Below are positions 15,156-23,548 of a stretch of DNA of 64,000 bases, piece by piece. Source of the stretch: Ignavibacteriota bacterium (GTDB lineage Bacteria > Bacteroidota > Ignavibacteria > Tepidaquicellales > Tepidaquicellaceae); contig JACREY010000005.1 in the NCBI GenBank assembly GCA_016218085.1, forward strand, positions 1 through 64,000, read 5' to 3'. Within the stretch, counting starts at the first letter, position 1, and each line of letters begins with the position of its first letter. A model generated the notes under the pieces. The model ran no database searches, had not been told where the DNA came from, and saw only the letters and a list, made by a program, of their open reading frames with translations. Position numbers and translations under genes: made by a program.

Positions 15156-16964
15156 ATGAAAAAAACCATCTCTTTTATTCTTTTATTGCTTTTATCTTCG
15201 CACTTATCCTATTCAGGTGTCACAGATACAAACCGCATGTGGGGAGTTACCATTGACGCAGTCGGCGGACTCAACGCAGTTGTAACATCCTTGCAGAATC
15301 TCTGTAAAAAACCAACCACGAGAATAGTCTTCGATGAATTCATACCCGCTTCAGATTATGTCAATGCCGTAAACCAGATTCACAATGTCAGTTTTATAAT
15401 GGGAGAGCTTCTGGACAGTTATTACATGAACCAGTACAGTCTTGCCCAGTACGTAGCCAGGACTAATGAATACGTTAACCTGCTCGGGAGCAAGGTTGAC
15501 ATATGGGAAATCGGCAATGAAATTAACGGCGAATGGCTCGGCAACACGGCAGATGTAGTTGCAAAGATGGACACCGCATATTCAATTGTAAAAGCTCAGA
15601 ATAAAAAAACGGAACTTACATTATATTATAATCAGGACTGCTGGAGCAACCCGAAAAACGAAATGTTTTACTGGGTTAATAAAAACGTAAGCACAAAGCT
15701 TCGAAACGGACTTGATTATGTTCTTGTCTCCTATTATGAAGACGACTGCAACGGTCTACAGCCGAACTGGCAGAAAGTTTTTGACAGCCTGCACGTGCTG
15801 TTTCCTAATTCGAAGCTGGGAATCGGTGAATGCGGAACTGTTGTTTCGGGAAAAAAAGCGGCTTATATAAACAGGTATTACAAAATGAACATCACGACTC
15901 CAAACTACATAGGAGGGTATTTCTGGTGGTATTACAAGCAGGACTGTGTACCATATACAAACGCACTATGGACGACACTGAACAATGCATTTTCAAATTC
16001 GGCAATTCCTACTTCCCAGGCGAGCCAGATTTCTTATCTTGCGCTGACATCAAACTCCGTACAGATAGACTGGACGAACGGGAACGGGACATCCAGGGCT
16101 GTTTTTCTGAGCGAAGGTGTTGCAGGGATTGCCGCACTAACAGACGGATATACCTATACTGCAAACAGCATTTTCGGTCTTGGCAGTCAGGCGGGCGCGG
16201 GCTGGTATTGTGTTTACAAGGGTACGGGCAGCAGCGTGACCGTTAGCGGCTTATCTCCCGGAACCACATACAGGGTTATGGTATCCGATTTTAACGGAAA
16301 TCCCGGATTCGAGGGATATAATAAAAATACCGCAGTTAATAATCCCGTAAATATACAAAGTGCAATGCCTGTTCACCTTTTATATTTTAATTTTGCGGTT
16401 GAGGAAAATGCAGTCAGGCTGAAATGGGCGACAGGAAAGGAAGTCAACAATTCAGGATTCACAGTGGAAAGGGCAAGCCCTGAGAATCCCGGGCAATGGA
16501 TTAATGCAGGTTTTGTAAAAGGAAGAGGTAACGTTGAATTTATGACCACATATGAATTCATAGATAAGAATCTTGCCGGAGGTAAATACAGATACAGAAT
16601 AAAGCAGACCGATTTAAACGGAAATTTTGAGTACTTTAATTTAAACGGTGAAGTGTGCATAGGCGCTCCTGAGAAGTTCGGATTATCCCAAAACTATCCT
16701 AACCCTTTCAACAATACCTCGGTTATAAAATACAAGATTCCGAATTCGGGCGAAGCAGTACTGACTCCCGAGAATGTTTTTATCGAAATGAAAGTATTTG
16801 ATGTAACAGGTAAGGCGGTTCATACACTTGTGAAGCAAAATCAGACGCCGGGATATTACGAAGTGAAAATGACTGCAAATCATTTGTCATCGGGACTTTA
16901 TATTTACACACTTTCCGCAGACGGAATGCTGATTGACGCAAAAAAATTCGCACTTATAAAATAG
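15156..16964 (+). CDS. Glycoside-hydrolase-like TIM-barrel protein with T9SS tail
   Basis: 602 residues with a signal peptide ending near residue 21. Residues ~25-275 look like a (beta/alpha)8 clan GH-A hydrolase: WEIGNEINGEW (Glu122, acid/base position, in the usual NE motif) and LGIGECG (Glu225, nucleophile position at the end of a strand), with YYEDDC and GGYFWWYYKQD strand ends between and after. A fibronectin type III-like domain follows (~285-395), then a beta domain with the VHLLYFNFAVEENAVRLKWATGKEVNNSGFTVERA pattern common in T9SS cargo, and a sorting domain (LSQNYPNPFNNTSVIKY ... KKFALIK). It probably cleaves an extracellular polysaccharide. GH family not assigned; GH5, GH30 or GH39 relatives are possible. 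Confidence 0.72.
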   Translation: MKKTISFILLLLLSSHLSYSGVTDTNRMWGVTIDAVGGLNAVVTSLQNLCKKPTTRIVFDEFIPASDYVNAVNQIHNVSFIMGELLDSYYMNQYSLAQYVARTNEYVNLLGSKVDIWEIGNEINGEWLGNTADVVAKMDTAYSIVKAQNKKTELTLYYNQDCWSNPKNEMFYWVNKNVSTKLRNGLDYVLVSYYEDDCNGLQPNWQKVFDSLHVLFPNSKLGIGECGTVVSGKKAAYINRYYKMNITTPNYIGGYFWWYYKQDCVPYTNALWTTLNNAFSNSAIPTSQASQISYLALTSNSVQIDWTNGNGTSRAVFLSEGVAGIAALTDGYTYTANSIFGLGSQAGAGWYCVYKGTGSSVTVSGLSPGTTYRVMVSDFNGNPGFEGYNKNTAVNNPVNIQSAMPVHLLYFNFAVEENAVRLKWATGKEVNNSGFTVERASPENPGQWINAGFVKGRGNVEFMTTYEFIDKNLAGGKYRYRIKQTDLNGNFEYFNLNGEVCIGAPEKFGLSQNYPNPFNNTSVIKYKIPNSGEAVLTPENVFIEMKVFDVTGKAVHTLVKQNQTPGYYEVKMTANHLSSGLYIYTLSADGMLIDAKKFALIK

Positions 16965-16999
16965 GCAATCTCATATCCCTTCTCCAATACAAAAATAAG

Positions 17000-17031
17000 C
17001 CGCACGAAACGGACTATTCGTGCGGTTTTTT
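17000..17031 (+). terminator. Intrinsic terminator
   Basis: CCGCACGAA and TTCGTGCGG form a perfect 9-base stem with an 8-base loop followed by TTTTTT. It ends the glycosidase transcript. Confidence 0.9.
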
Positions 17032-17117
17032 ATATTTTAATCCATTAATATTTATTGCATAATTTTTTATATTACATTCGTTGTTATTCTTCCGAAAACT
17101 TTTCATAAGGAGAAAGC

Positions 17118-18362
17118 ATGGCACAGGATTATTCAAATCTTCAGCGGCTTGCAATGCAGCAGTCACAGACACCGATGCAGCCCTCGCCCAAGAGGCCCCA
17201 GGGCGGGTTCGGATGCATTATAATAATTATTCTTGCGGGTTTTTTCGTGGGGATGGGGGCGTTGTTTTATTTCTGGGTTTATCCGACTTATTTCGGCGGA
17301 AGCACAGACGGAAAAAAAGAGTTTTCCCTTTTCAACAAAGGAAGCGACGGTGAAACAAATGAAAGCGGCAGTTCTTCTCTGGAAGGAATAATTATTAACT
17401 CACTTCCCGTAAAGGATGAAGGAGGAAACGAGAAACTCTGGATACTGACTTATAAATACAAGAGATCGAAATATATTCTGAATACATACATTTATGATCC
17501 GTACAATGAAAAAGTGCTGAAAAGTTTTGAAACGGAATCGAAAGATTATCCGGGTGTTATCAAGCTTTTCTACACAGGCGGCGAAGTATGGAAAGTAAAT
17601 ATGGAATCGGGAAGCATTCCTGCCGGAGTATTTGTTTACGACCCCTCGGGCGGGGAGGAAAAACTTAACACGCAGGGATTCCTTGATAAGTACGGAATTC
17701 AGAGTGAAATCGGAAAAATGTACATTACGGAAAATCCTCCGAATCTTAACATCGAAACGAGGGATGGAAGGAAGGTTGTGTTCGACATAGAAAACAGGAA
17801 ACTATATGATAATATAACCGAATACAGGAATTCGTTTAAGAAAGACGATAAAACAATTTCGGTTTTTGCTCTTGGATATGAAAAGAGCGGGGAGGATTCC
17901 CGCAAGAAACTGTTTATGGTAACCGGACCCATGTCGAATCTCTGGGAAAAAAATGTTCACGAATCTTACCTGTCCAGCGAATCGACGCTTAAATTTTTTA
18001 TGAAATCAACTGCAAAGCAACTGATGCCCGACAAGGTTTTTCTTGAAGGGGTGATGCTTTACCAGGATGATGAATGTTGTTTCATTTTCTATCAGGACAA
18101 GGTAGGCAGCAATGCGGAAAGACTGCTCTCCTGCATAGACAGGGAGGGTAATATTCTCTGGACGGCATCTACGGAAAGGAATCTTTTCACGAAGCTTAAA
18201 GCCACAGACAAGGAATCCACATCCGGGATGTTTTTCATCAAGCACAATGTGCACGTACACAGGCAGGGGAATCTTGTATTGTTTACATTTGACAGGTTCG
18301 GAATAATCGGATTTGATTTTGCATCGGGCAAAAAACTGTTTCAGGAAGAACTTTCCAAATAA
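17118..18362 (+). CDS. Single-pass membrane protein, unknown
   Basis: 414 residues. A proline- and glutamine-rich cytosolic head (residues 1-33) precedes one strong membrane helix (~35-60, IIIIILAGFFVGMGALFYFWV), then an acidic/serine linker and a large ~320-residue outer domain. That domain is rich in short beta segments of the form KLWILTYKYK..., GGEVWKVNM, ECCFIFYQDKVG....LSCIDREGNILWTAS and NLVLFTFDRFGIIGFDFASGKKLFQEE. This suggests a degenerate beta-propeller (PQQ-like or WD-like), but no family is recognised. It sits between two terminators, so it is its own transcription unit, with a good AAGGAG before ATG 17118. Confidence 0.7.
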   Translation: MAQDYSNLQRLAMQQSQTPMQPSPKRPQGGFGCIIIIILAGFFVGMGALFYFWVYPTYFGGSTDGKKEFSLFNKGSDGETNESGSSSLEGIIINSLPVKDEGGNEKLWILTYKYKRSKYILNTYIYDPYNEKVLKSFETESKDYPGVIKLFYTGGEVWKVNMESGSIPAGVFVYDPSGGEEKLNTQGFLDKYGIQSEIGKMYITENPPNLNIETRDGRKVVFDIENRKLYDNITEYRNSFKKDDKTISVFALGYEKSGEDSRKKLFMVTGPMSNLWEKNVHESYLSSESTLKFFMKSTAKQLMPDKVFLEGVMLYQDDECCFIFYQDKVGSNAERLLSCIDREGNILWTASTERNLFTKLKATDKESTSGMFFIKHNVHVHRQGNLVLFTFDRFGIIGFDFASGKKLFQEELSK

Positions 18363-18382
18363 TTAAAATTTTAAATTTACTT

Positions 18383-18420
18383 AAAGCCGTTTTCCTTCCC
18401 GGAAATCGGCTTTTATTTTT
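18383..18420 (+). terminator. Intrinsic terminator
   Basis: AAAGCCG ... CGGCTTT with an inner TTCC/GGAA stem, followed by TTATTTTT. It ends the 17118 gene. Confidence 0.85.
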
Positions 18421-18579
18421 TGAAAAGTGAAAATAAATCCGCAAGTTTTAAGAGGAAAAAACATCTAAAGCCTTAAAAGGATAACAAAACGAGTTTTTGG
18501 TTAAATTAATTCCTCTTGCATATTCTTTTACATATCTCCGCATATAAAATTATTTATTAATAATATCAAAATTATTTTT

Positions 18580-18978
18580 ATGAGAAAGAAAATTTTATGG
18601 GCACTAATTGCCTTTATTACTTTTACGGGAATTACACTTGCACAGGAAGGTCCGCCTGTTCGTAAAAACGAAAGGGATAAACCAAATGCAGAAGAAATGA
18701 TTAAAAAAGAGCTTAATATGTTGAAGCATGAACTTGCCCTGACAGAGACACAGGAGGTATTTATTAAGAAAATTCTCGAAGAAAGCTTAAAGAAAATTGA
18801 AACTCAGATGGAGAGCGGGGAGAAAAATATTGGTGAAGTTGAAAAGCTGATGAATGAAAAAGACGAGAAAATAAAATCCGTGCTTACGGATGAGCAGACA
18901 GAGAAATTTAATAGCTTGAAAAGCAGAAAGGAAGAAAATTTCAAAGAAGGGGACCGTCCTCCGAAAAGGAAAGGATAA
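18580..18978 (+). CDS. Small periplasmic LTxxQ/Spy-like helical protein
   Basis: 132 residues with a clear signal peptide (cleavage after ITLAQ, residue ~22). The mature part is highly charged and predicted all-helical: ELNMLKHELALTETQEVFIKKILEESLKKIETQM....LMNEKDEKIKSVLTDEQTEKFNSLKSRK. Paired L(T)xxQ-like segments (LTETQ, LTDEQ) match the Spy/CpxP and related families, which act as periplasmic chaperones or metal/stress sensors. It is 13 bases upstream of the STAS gene and probably cotranscribed with it. Confidence 0.7.
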   Translation: MRKKILWALIAFITFTGITLAQEGPPVRKNERDKPNAEEMIKKELNMLKHELALTETQEVFIKKILEESLKKIETQMESGEKNIGEVEKLMNEKDEKIKSVLTDEQTEKFNSLKSRKEENFKEGDRPPKRKG

Positions 18979-18991
18979 AGCAGGAAAGGTT

Positions 18992-19309
18992 ATGCAGAGA
19001 GAATCCATATATGTAATCAGGTACGAAGGACAGTCAACAATTTTCTCCATTAAAATAGAAAATGTTGATTATTCCAATGCGGATGAACTAATAAGGGAAC
19101 TAACCAAAGTAATGGCAGGCGGCAGCAGCATAATTGTTATTGATATTTCTAAGGTGAGATATTTCGATTACTCAGGGATGAATTTCTTAACCACTGCGGA
19201 GAGGTTACGCATCCTGAAGAATGGCCGGGTGAGGCTGACGAAATGTTTCAGCGCGAGTATCAGAAACGAAGAAGTTGCAACGGCTTTTTTTAGAGCCCAT
19301 AATTCCTGA
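18992..19309 (+). CDS. STAS domain protein
   Basis: 105 residues that fit one STAS fold: a beta-start (YEGQSTIFSIKIENVDYSNADELI), the strand-helix centre SIIVIDISKVRYFDYSGMNFLTTAERLRIL, and a final strand and helix. The DYSGMNFL segment occupies the place of the D-S-S-G loop where anti-sigma factor antagonists are phosphorylated; the phospho-acceptor would be Ser in YSG. The role may be in a partner-switching pathway or simple scaffolding; no anti-sigma kinase lies nearby. The start is supported by AGGAAAGG upstream. Confidence 0.65.
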   Translation: MQRESIYVIRYEGQSTIFSIKIENVDYSNADELIRELTKVMAGGSSIIVIDISKVRYFDYSGMNFLTTAERLRILKNGRVRLTKCFSASIRNEEVATAFFRAHNS

Positions 19310-19393
19310 GTGTCCGCCAATTATTACCCGCCGGGAATTTTCAGCATTTTCTTTTAAATATCATAGCGCAGCAGGAAAGAGAAGAAGAAAGAG

Positions 19394-19437
19394 AAACAGG
19401 CCCGATGCGGTAACGCAAAGAGCCTGTTTTATTTTAT
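19394..19437. terminator. Bidirectional intrinsic terminator
   Basis: AAACAGGC and GCCTGTTT stem with an inner GCG/CGC helix, followed by TTTTATTTTA. It lies between the plus-strand STAS gene and the convergent gene at 19455. Confidence 0.82.
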
Positions 19438-19454
19438 TGAGAGAAAGTAAACTT

Positions 19455-20303
19455 TTAGAATGTAAATCCAATGCCGAACTTGAACGATTCGTGCATAAGA
19501 GGCGCTTCAGTATCAAAGGGCCAGTTCATTTTGGTTTTTCTGAGTTCATACATTCCGTATGAATAAGCGTTTTTCAGTACGAAATTAACGATAGCCCCGG
19601 CAAGAGGTTTATTTTTCAGAATGCGCGCGACGAAGTTATCCAAAATCTGCATTCCGCCCTCTTCGATAATTGCGCTACCTGCGTATTTCCAGAAAAGAGT
19701 TCTCGGAAAAATTGCAGACCTTTCATACTTTGCTTCAAGGGAAAGCATTGGCAGCACGTTCAGTATGATTCCTCCTTCAGACTGTGTGCCGAATCTAATA
19801 TCCCTGTTAAATTTTGTGAGAGCATTAATATCACTTTGGGTGGTAAGTTCCGTAAAATTATTAAGGTCAAGATAAGTCCACGCCAACGAATTAGAAGTGT
19901 ATGGAACGACAGACATCGAGCCAATTTTAGCACCGTAACCTTCTTTTTTTCCCGTACCGAATCTCCACATATTATAAGGCTGGGTTCCGGCCGTTTTTGA
20001 TTTATAATTATAGGTTTCCGAAGCTTTGCTTAAAAACAGGTATGAATTAAAATATTTTAAAACGTCTTTGCTGTACCTGCTTTTAAACTGTGTAGCGGAG
20101 CCGAGTTTGACTTCAATAATCCCTGCGTTGGAGAAACTTCCGTTGTATCCATCGAGAGAAAGTTTTGAAACTCCGTTATTAAGTTCAATGAACGGTTTAT
20201 CGAAAAACCTGAAATTTCCGGAATTCCCGCTATCCTGCGAAAAGCCTGAAATTGAGAATGCGGTAAAGATAATTATTGAAAAAACCGTAATTTTTCTTTT
20301 CAT
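19455..20303 (-). CDS. Probable outer-membrane beta-barrel protein, unknown
   Basis: 282 residues with a signal peptide (MKRKITVFSIIIFTAFSISGFSQ). The body has many alternating polar/aromatic strands and ends HESFKFGIGFTF, with the terminal Phe typical of outer-membrane barrels. No T9SS tail. A central segment (GGMQILDNFVARILKNKPLAGAIVNFVLKNAYSYGMYELRKTKM) is predicted helical, so it may be a barrel with an inserted plug or a periplasmic protein. No family recognised. Confidence 0.55.
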   Translation of the reverse strand: MKRKITVFSIIIFTAFSISGFSQDSGNSGNFRFFDKPFIELNNGVSKLSLDGYNGSFSNAGIIEVKLGSATQFKSRYSKDVLKYFNSYLFLSKASETYNYKSKTAGTQPYNMWRFGTGKKEGYGAKIGSMSVVPYTSNSLAWTYLDLNNFTELTTQSDINALTKFNRDIRFGTQSEGGIILNVLPMLSLEAKYERSAIFPRTLFWKYAGSAIIEEGGMQILDNFVARILKNKPLAGAIVNFVLKNAYSYGMYELRKTKMNWPFDTEAPLMHESFKFGIGFTF

Positions 20304-20525
20304 ATTTTTTACTATAAATATTCGCTATTATTTAATTAGACGTTTTAGAATTAAAAAGGTTGCAGGGTAAATGAATTTTTTTAATGTTTTCAGGGTTTTA
20401 TCTTAATAAGTATGAGTGTCCATGATTTTGTATGCCATAAATATATATGGTTTTTGTACTTGCATTTTAAAATTAAATTTCATTTTTTACAGAACAATTA
20501 AAAACCAATAAAAAAAGGAGAAGAA

Positions 20526-21026
20526 ATGACGATAGCACAGAATTTCCTGGAAGAGTTCAAGCAGGAAGCAAAGGCAACGAGAAAATTACTTGAAAGAGTT
20601 CCGCTCGATAAAGCAAACTGGAAGCCGCACGAAAAGAGCATGGAGCTTGCAAGGCTTGCAAGCCACGTAGCGGAAACGTCTCTATGGATATGGCACACGA
20701 TCGAAAATGACGTGCTCGACCTTGCAATACAGCCATACGAACCGTTAATTCCGAAATCAACCGACGAACTTCTTAAATTCTTCGATGACAATAACAAGAA
20801 AACCGAAGAAATATTATCGAAGTGCAGTGATGCTGAGATGATGAAAACCTGGACAATGAAAAAAGGCGATGTAGTATATATGAGCATGCAGAAAGCGCCA
20901 GTTATCAGGAGTTTCTGCTTTAATCACATGATTCACCACAGGGGACAGCTCGATGTTTATTTAAGGTTGCTCAACGTTCCTCTTCCGCAGATATATGGAC
21001 CGACTGCAGATGAGCCGATGGGATAA
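20526..21026 (+). CDS. DinB family protein
   Basis: 166 residues forming the expected four-helix bundle. Three metal-ligand histidines typical of the DinB/YfiT-like superfamily are in place: LASHVAE (about residue 49), and the HMIHHRGQLDVYLRLL segment near residues 137-141. The N-terminal motif FLEEFKQEAKATRKLLERVP...NWKPHEKSM is also characteristic. Members are metal-dependent enzymes of diverse thiol transfer or unknown activity, so substrate cannot be stated. Good AAAGGAG before the start, and a perfect terminator downstream. Confidence 0.88.
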   Translation: MTIAQNFLEEFKQEAKATRKLLERVPLDKANWKPHEKSMELARLASHVAETSLWIWHTIENDVLDLAIQPYEPLIPKSTDELLKFFDDNNKKTEEILSKCSDAEMMKTWTMKKGDVVYMSMQKAPVIRSFCFNHMIHHRGQLDVYLRLLNVPLPQIYGPTADEPMG

Positions 21027-21050
21027 GATTTTGCATTCCACCGAAATTAT

Positions 21051-21080
21051 GGGACTCTTTTTAAAAAGAGTCCCTTTTTA
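21051..21080 (+). terminator. Intrinsic terminator of the DinB gene
   Basis: GGGACTCTTTTT is directly followed by its reverse complement AAAAAGAGTCCC and then TTTTTA. The perfect dyad spans 21051-21074. Confidence 0.9.
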
Positions 21081-21092
21081 TTTGATTAAAAC

Positions 21093-21136
21093 TCCGCCCC
21101 GGCGGATTTCGATTAAGTAACTATCGTTACTTAATC
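21093..21136 (-). terminator. Two adjacent dyads at the 3' end of the 21127 gene
   Basis: On the minus strand a perfect 11-base hairpin (GATTAAGTAAC / GTTACTTAATC at 21111-21136) includes the stop codon of the propeller gene. It is followed by TCCGC-CGGG-GCGGA and AGTTTTAATC, a plausible intrinsic terminator. The GC dyad (CCGCC-CC-GGCGG then ATTTCGA on the plus strand) resembles the core of the repeats at 7708 and 9465. Confidence 0.6.
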
Positions 21137-22374
21137 ATCAACATTTTTTTTGTGTCCGTAAAATTTCCCGTAGTGATTTTGTAGAAATACAAACCCGAAG
21201 ATAATTTCCCTCCATCGAACATCGTTTCAAATTCACCCGCTTCCAGAAAATCATTTACAAGCAATCTTTCTTCCTTACCCAGTGCATTATAAACTTTGAG
21301 TGTTGTAAAGCCCGGTTTTTTAATGCTGAATTTTATATTTGTAGATGGATTGAACGGGTTCGGGTAATTCTGGCTTAAAGAATATTTTTCAGGAATATTT
21401 TTGTTTGTATTATTTATGTATGTAGCTCCGCCGTTTGTGGTTTTCAGAATTTTTCCCGACCAGGTTGATATGTAGCCAGTGTTAACAGTGGGGAAGCTGA
21501 TTTCGTAAAGGTTTTCAGTCAGTGGAGTTGACTGCTGAATCCAGTTCAGTCCTCCGTCGGTTGTTCTTAATACCGTTCCTACATTTGTACAGCCGTATCC
21601 GGTTAAAGGGGTCGGAAATGCCAGTCCCCAAACAGCTCCACCGCTTGTAGTGGAATAAACGAGATTCCATGTATCGCCGCCGTCAGTTGTTCGTACAATG
21701 CGAGCGGCATTTGTGCTGTATATGCCGGTATTTGCATCGGAGAAATAGACAGATTGCGCGGTTTCAAACGGGCTGATAAATGAGCCGACCTTATTAATCC
21801 AGGTTTGCCCTGCGTCAGTGGTTTTAAGAAATATATTAGCACCCCCCACATATCCTGTTGTTTCGTTTATGAAATAAATCCCGTCGAGGGCAGTAGATGT
21901 TGGTGTTGCCTGAATTATCCAGTTATCGCCCTTGTTGGTGGTTTTCATAATTCTTCCATTACTTCCGGAAACAAAGCCTGTATTTGAGTTGACGAAGAAC
22001 AAACCCCAGAACTGAAGTGAAGTATCGGAATACTGAACTATCCAGTTATTCCCACCATTGACCGTTCTCAGAATTTTTCCGTAGTTTCCGCTTATAAAGA
22101 CCGTATCGGGGTGGAGCATAAAAATTGACATAAATCTTTGCGAAGTGAAGTTTGAATTCTGCGCAACATAATTCACTCCTCCATTAGTGGTTTTGTATAT
22201 ATTCATTGTGCTTCCGCTATACAAAATGCCCGAATGGTATCCCGTATTAACATCAAAAAATTTCAAAGACATCACGGTTTGAGACGGGGAAGAAGTATAT
22301 TGAATACTCCACTGGGAAAAAGAAACTCCGGAGAATGCTGTCAGAGTTAAAAAAAGTAATATAATTTTTTTCAT
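21127..22374 (-). CDS. Ycf48-like beta-propeller T9SS cargo protein
   Basis: 415 residues. Signal peptide MKKIILLFLTLTAFSGVSFSQ. Seven or so blades of the form NTGY.SG..G.I.KTTNGG.NW.....S follow (residues ~25-320), the Ycf48-like repeat that also builds the 5548 protein, here in a single-propeller length. The sorting domain is KYSLSQNYPNPFNPSTNIKF ... TDTKKMLMIK. No catalytic motif was seen; a surface binding role is likely. It is transcribed toward the DinB gene and has its own 3' dyads. Confidence 0.88.
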   Translation of the reverse strand: MKKIILLFLTLTAFSGVSFSQWSIQYTSSPSQTVMSLKFFDVNTGYHSGILYSGSTMNIYKTTNGGVNYVAQNSNFTSQRFMSIFMLHPDTVFISGNYGKILRTVNGGNNWIVQYSDTSLQFWGLFFVNSNTGFVSGSNGRIMKTTNKGDNWIIQATPTSTALDGIYFINETTGYVGGANIFLKTTDAGQTWINKVGSFISPFETAQSVYFSDANTGIYSTNAARIVRTTDGGDTWNLVYSTTSGGAVWGLAFPTPLTGYGCTNVGTVLRTTDGGLNWIQQSTPLTENLYEISFPTVNTGYISTWSGKILKTTNGGATYINNTNKNIPEKYSLSQNYPNPFNPSTNIKFSIKKPGFTTLKVYNALGKEERLLVNDFLEAGEFETMFDGGKLSSGLYFYKITTGNFTDTKKMLMIK

Positions 22375-22498
22375 AGCATTTTTTAATTATTAAAAAATAT
22401 ATTTTTTTTCATAAAAATACTATGAATAATAAACGTAAATAAGCAGAGACAGGCAATTAAAATTTCACTTGAAAGTAAATTTTATTCTTTATAGTTTA

Positions 22499-22518
22499 AT
22501 GATACCTTAAGGTATCAT
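22499..22518. promoter_or_regulatory. Perfect 20-bp palindrome at the start of the Rrf2 gene
   Basis: ATGATACCTT is followed directly by its reverse complement AAGGTATCAT, ending two bases before the ATG of the Rrf2 gene. Rrf2 regulators (IscR, NsrR) bind dyads of this size and often repress their own operon, so this is a strong candidate auto-operator. A regulator bound here would block promoter clearance or initiation of the whole respiratory operon. Confidence 0.75.
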
Positions 22519-22520
22519 TT

Positions 22521-22952
22521 ATGAATTTATCAAAAACATCCCAATACGCTTTAAAGATATTCAATTTTATGGTATTAAACGAAGGAACGGAATTCACCGC
22601 TCAGCTTTTGCATAACAGACTGAAAATACCATACCAATATTTAAGAAGATTGCTGACGAGGCTGTCCAATAAAGGGCTGATAAAAGGAGGGAAAGGCAGA
22701 GGCGGCGGATACGTGATTGCCAAAAGTTACGATTCGATTTTTTTATCTGACATACTAGAAGCAACAGGTGAGCCGAAAATATTTAATTCCTGTTTGTTCG
22801 GATTTGAAAGCTGTCTACTGGCAGAAAAGTGCAAAATACACGACAGGTGGTCGGAGGCAAGAGATAGCATAATTAATGTTTTACAGACTACTAATTTAAG
22901 CGCTCTGAAAGCAAAAAAGACGTCTAAAAAGATTTCAAAGTTAAATAAATAA
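22521..22952 (+). CDS. Rrf2 family regulator with three cysteines (NsrR/IscR-like)
   Basis: 143 residues. An N-terminal winged helix-turn-helix (residues ~1-65: SKTSQYALKIFNFM..., IPYQYLRRLLTRLSNKGLIKGGKGRGGGYVIAK) matches Rrf2 proteins. Cys91, Cys98 and Cys104 (NSC-LFGFES-C-LLAEK-C) form a C-x6-C-x5-C set close to the C-x5-C-x5/7-C iron-sulfur ligands of IscR and NsrR, so an NO- or redox-sensitive cluster is likely. It is first in an operon with two respiratory subunits (10-base gap). Together with the palindrome at 22499 this suggests autoregulated control by nitric oxide; the ligand is inferred from context. Confidence 0.88.
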   Translation: MNLSKTSQYALKIFNFMVLNEGTEFTAQLLHNRLKIPYQYLRRLLTRLSNKGLIKGGKGRGGGYVIAKSYDSIFLSDILEATGEPKIFNSCLFGFESCLLAEKCKIHDRWSEARDSIINVLQTTNLSALKAKKTSKKISKLNK

Positions 22953-22962
22953 ATTAAAAATT

Positions 22963-23520
22963 ATGGTTGATTCTCAAGTTGTATTAAATGGTCAGACATT
23001 TGCATATACATTTTATGCAATTGCAATCATCCTATTGATGGGGTGGTTTGGATTCAAATTAACAAAAGAGGGAAAAGGGAAGGCAGTAAGTTCGGGACTC
23101 TTTTATTCTTTTGTTGGAATGCTCGTAATCCTGGGTGTATCGCTGCATATTATTACTTACAATACAATTCCATGGGCACCGATGGATTTAAACAGAAACG
23201 ATATAAAGCCGGATAAATCCTTCAACATTACGGTTGCAAATCATAAATTCAGCCTGCCGTCTGAAAAACTGATGATAGATATAAACGATAAAGTATTGTT
23301 TGATGTATATTCACAGGACCTAACATACGGATTCGGACTTTTCAGACAGGATAATTCTATGTTATTCCAGATGCAGGTTGTTCCCGGGCACAGAAATGAT
23401 ATATTGTGGCAGTTTGACAAACCCGGAATTTATACAATCCGCTCGACTGAATATTCGGGACCGAAAGGCGCTAATATGGTATTAAAAGATGTAGTAGTTG
23501 TTCAGGAAAGAAAGAAATAA
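22963..23520 (+). CDS. Haem-copper oxidase/NOR subunit II-like cupredoxin without CuA ligands
   Basis: 185 residues: two N-terminal membrane helices (~12-32 and ~45-68) and a periplasmic cupredoxin domain. SQDLTYGFGLF, MQVVPGHRNDILWQFDKPGIYTIRSTEYSGPKGANMVL aligns with the subunit II consensus around the CuA site, but the ligand motif C-x-E-x-C-G-x-x-H-x-x-M reads S-T-E-Y-S-G-P-K-G-A-N-M. Both cysteines and the histidine are gone, so a binuclear copper centre cannot form; Met remains. There is no haem c motif. Electrons would therefore enter subunit I another way, perhaps directly from quinol. Lies between the Rrf2 gene and subunit I in one operon. Confidence 0.82.
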   Translation: MVDSQVVLNGQTFAYTFYAIAIILLMGWFGFKLTKEGKGKAVSSGLFYSFVGMLVILGVSLHIITYNTIPWAPMDLNRNDIKPDKSFNITVANHKFSLPSEKLMIDINDKVLFDVYSQDLTYGFGLFRQDNSMLFQMQVVPGHRNDILWQFDKPGIYTIRSTEYSGPKGANMVLKDVVVVQERKK

Positions 23521-23548
23521 ATAATTTTAAAATTTTAATATTATCAAT

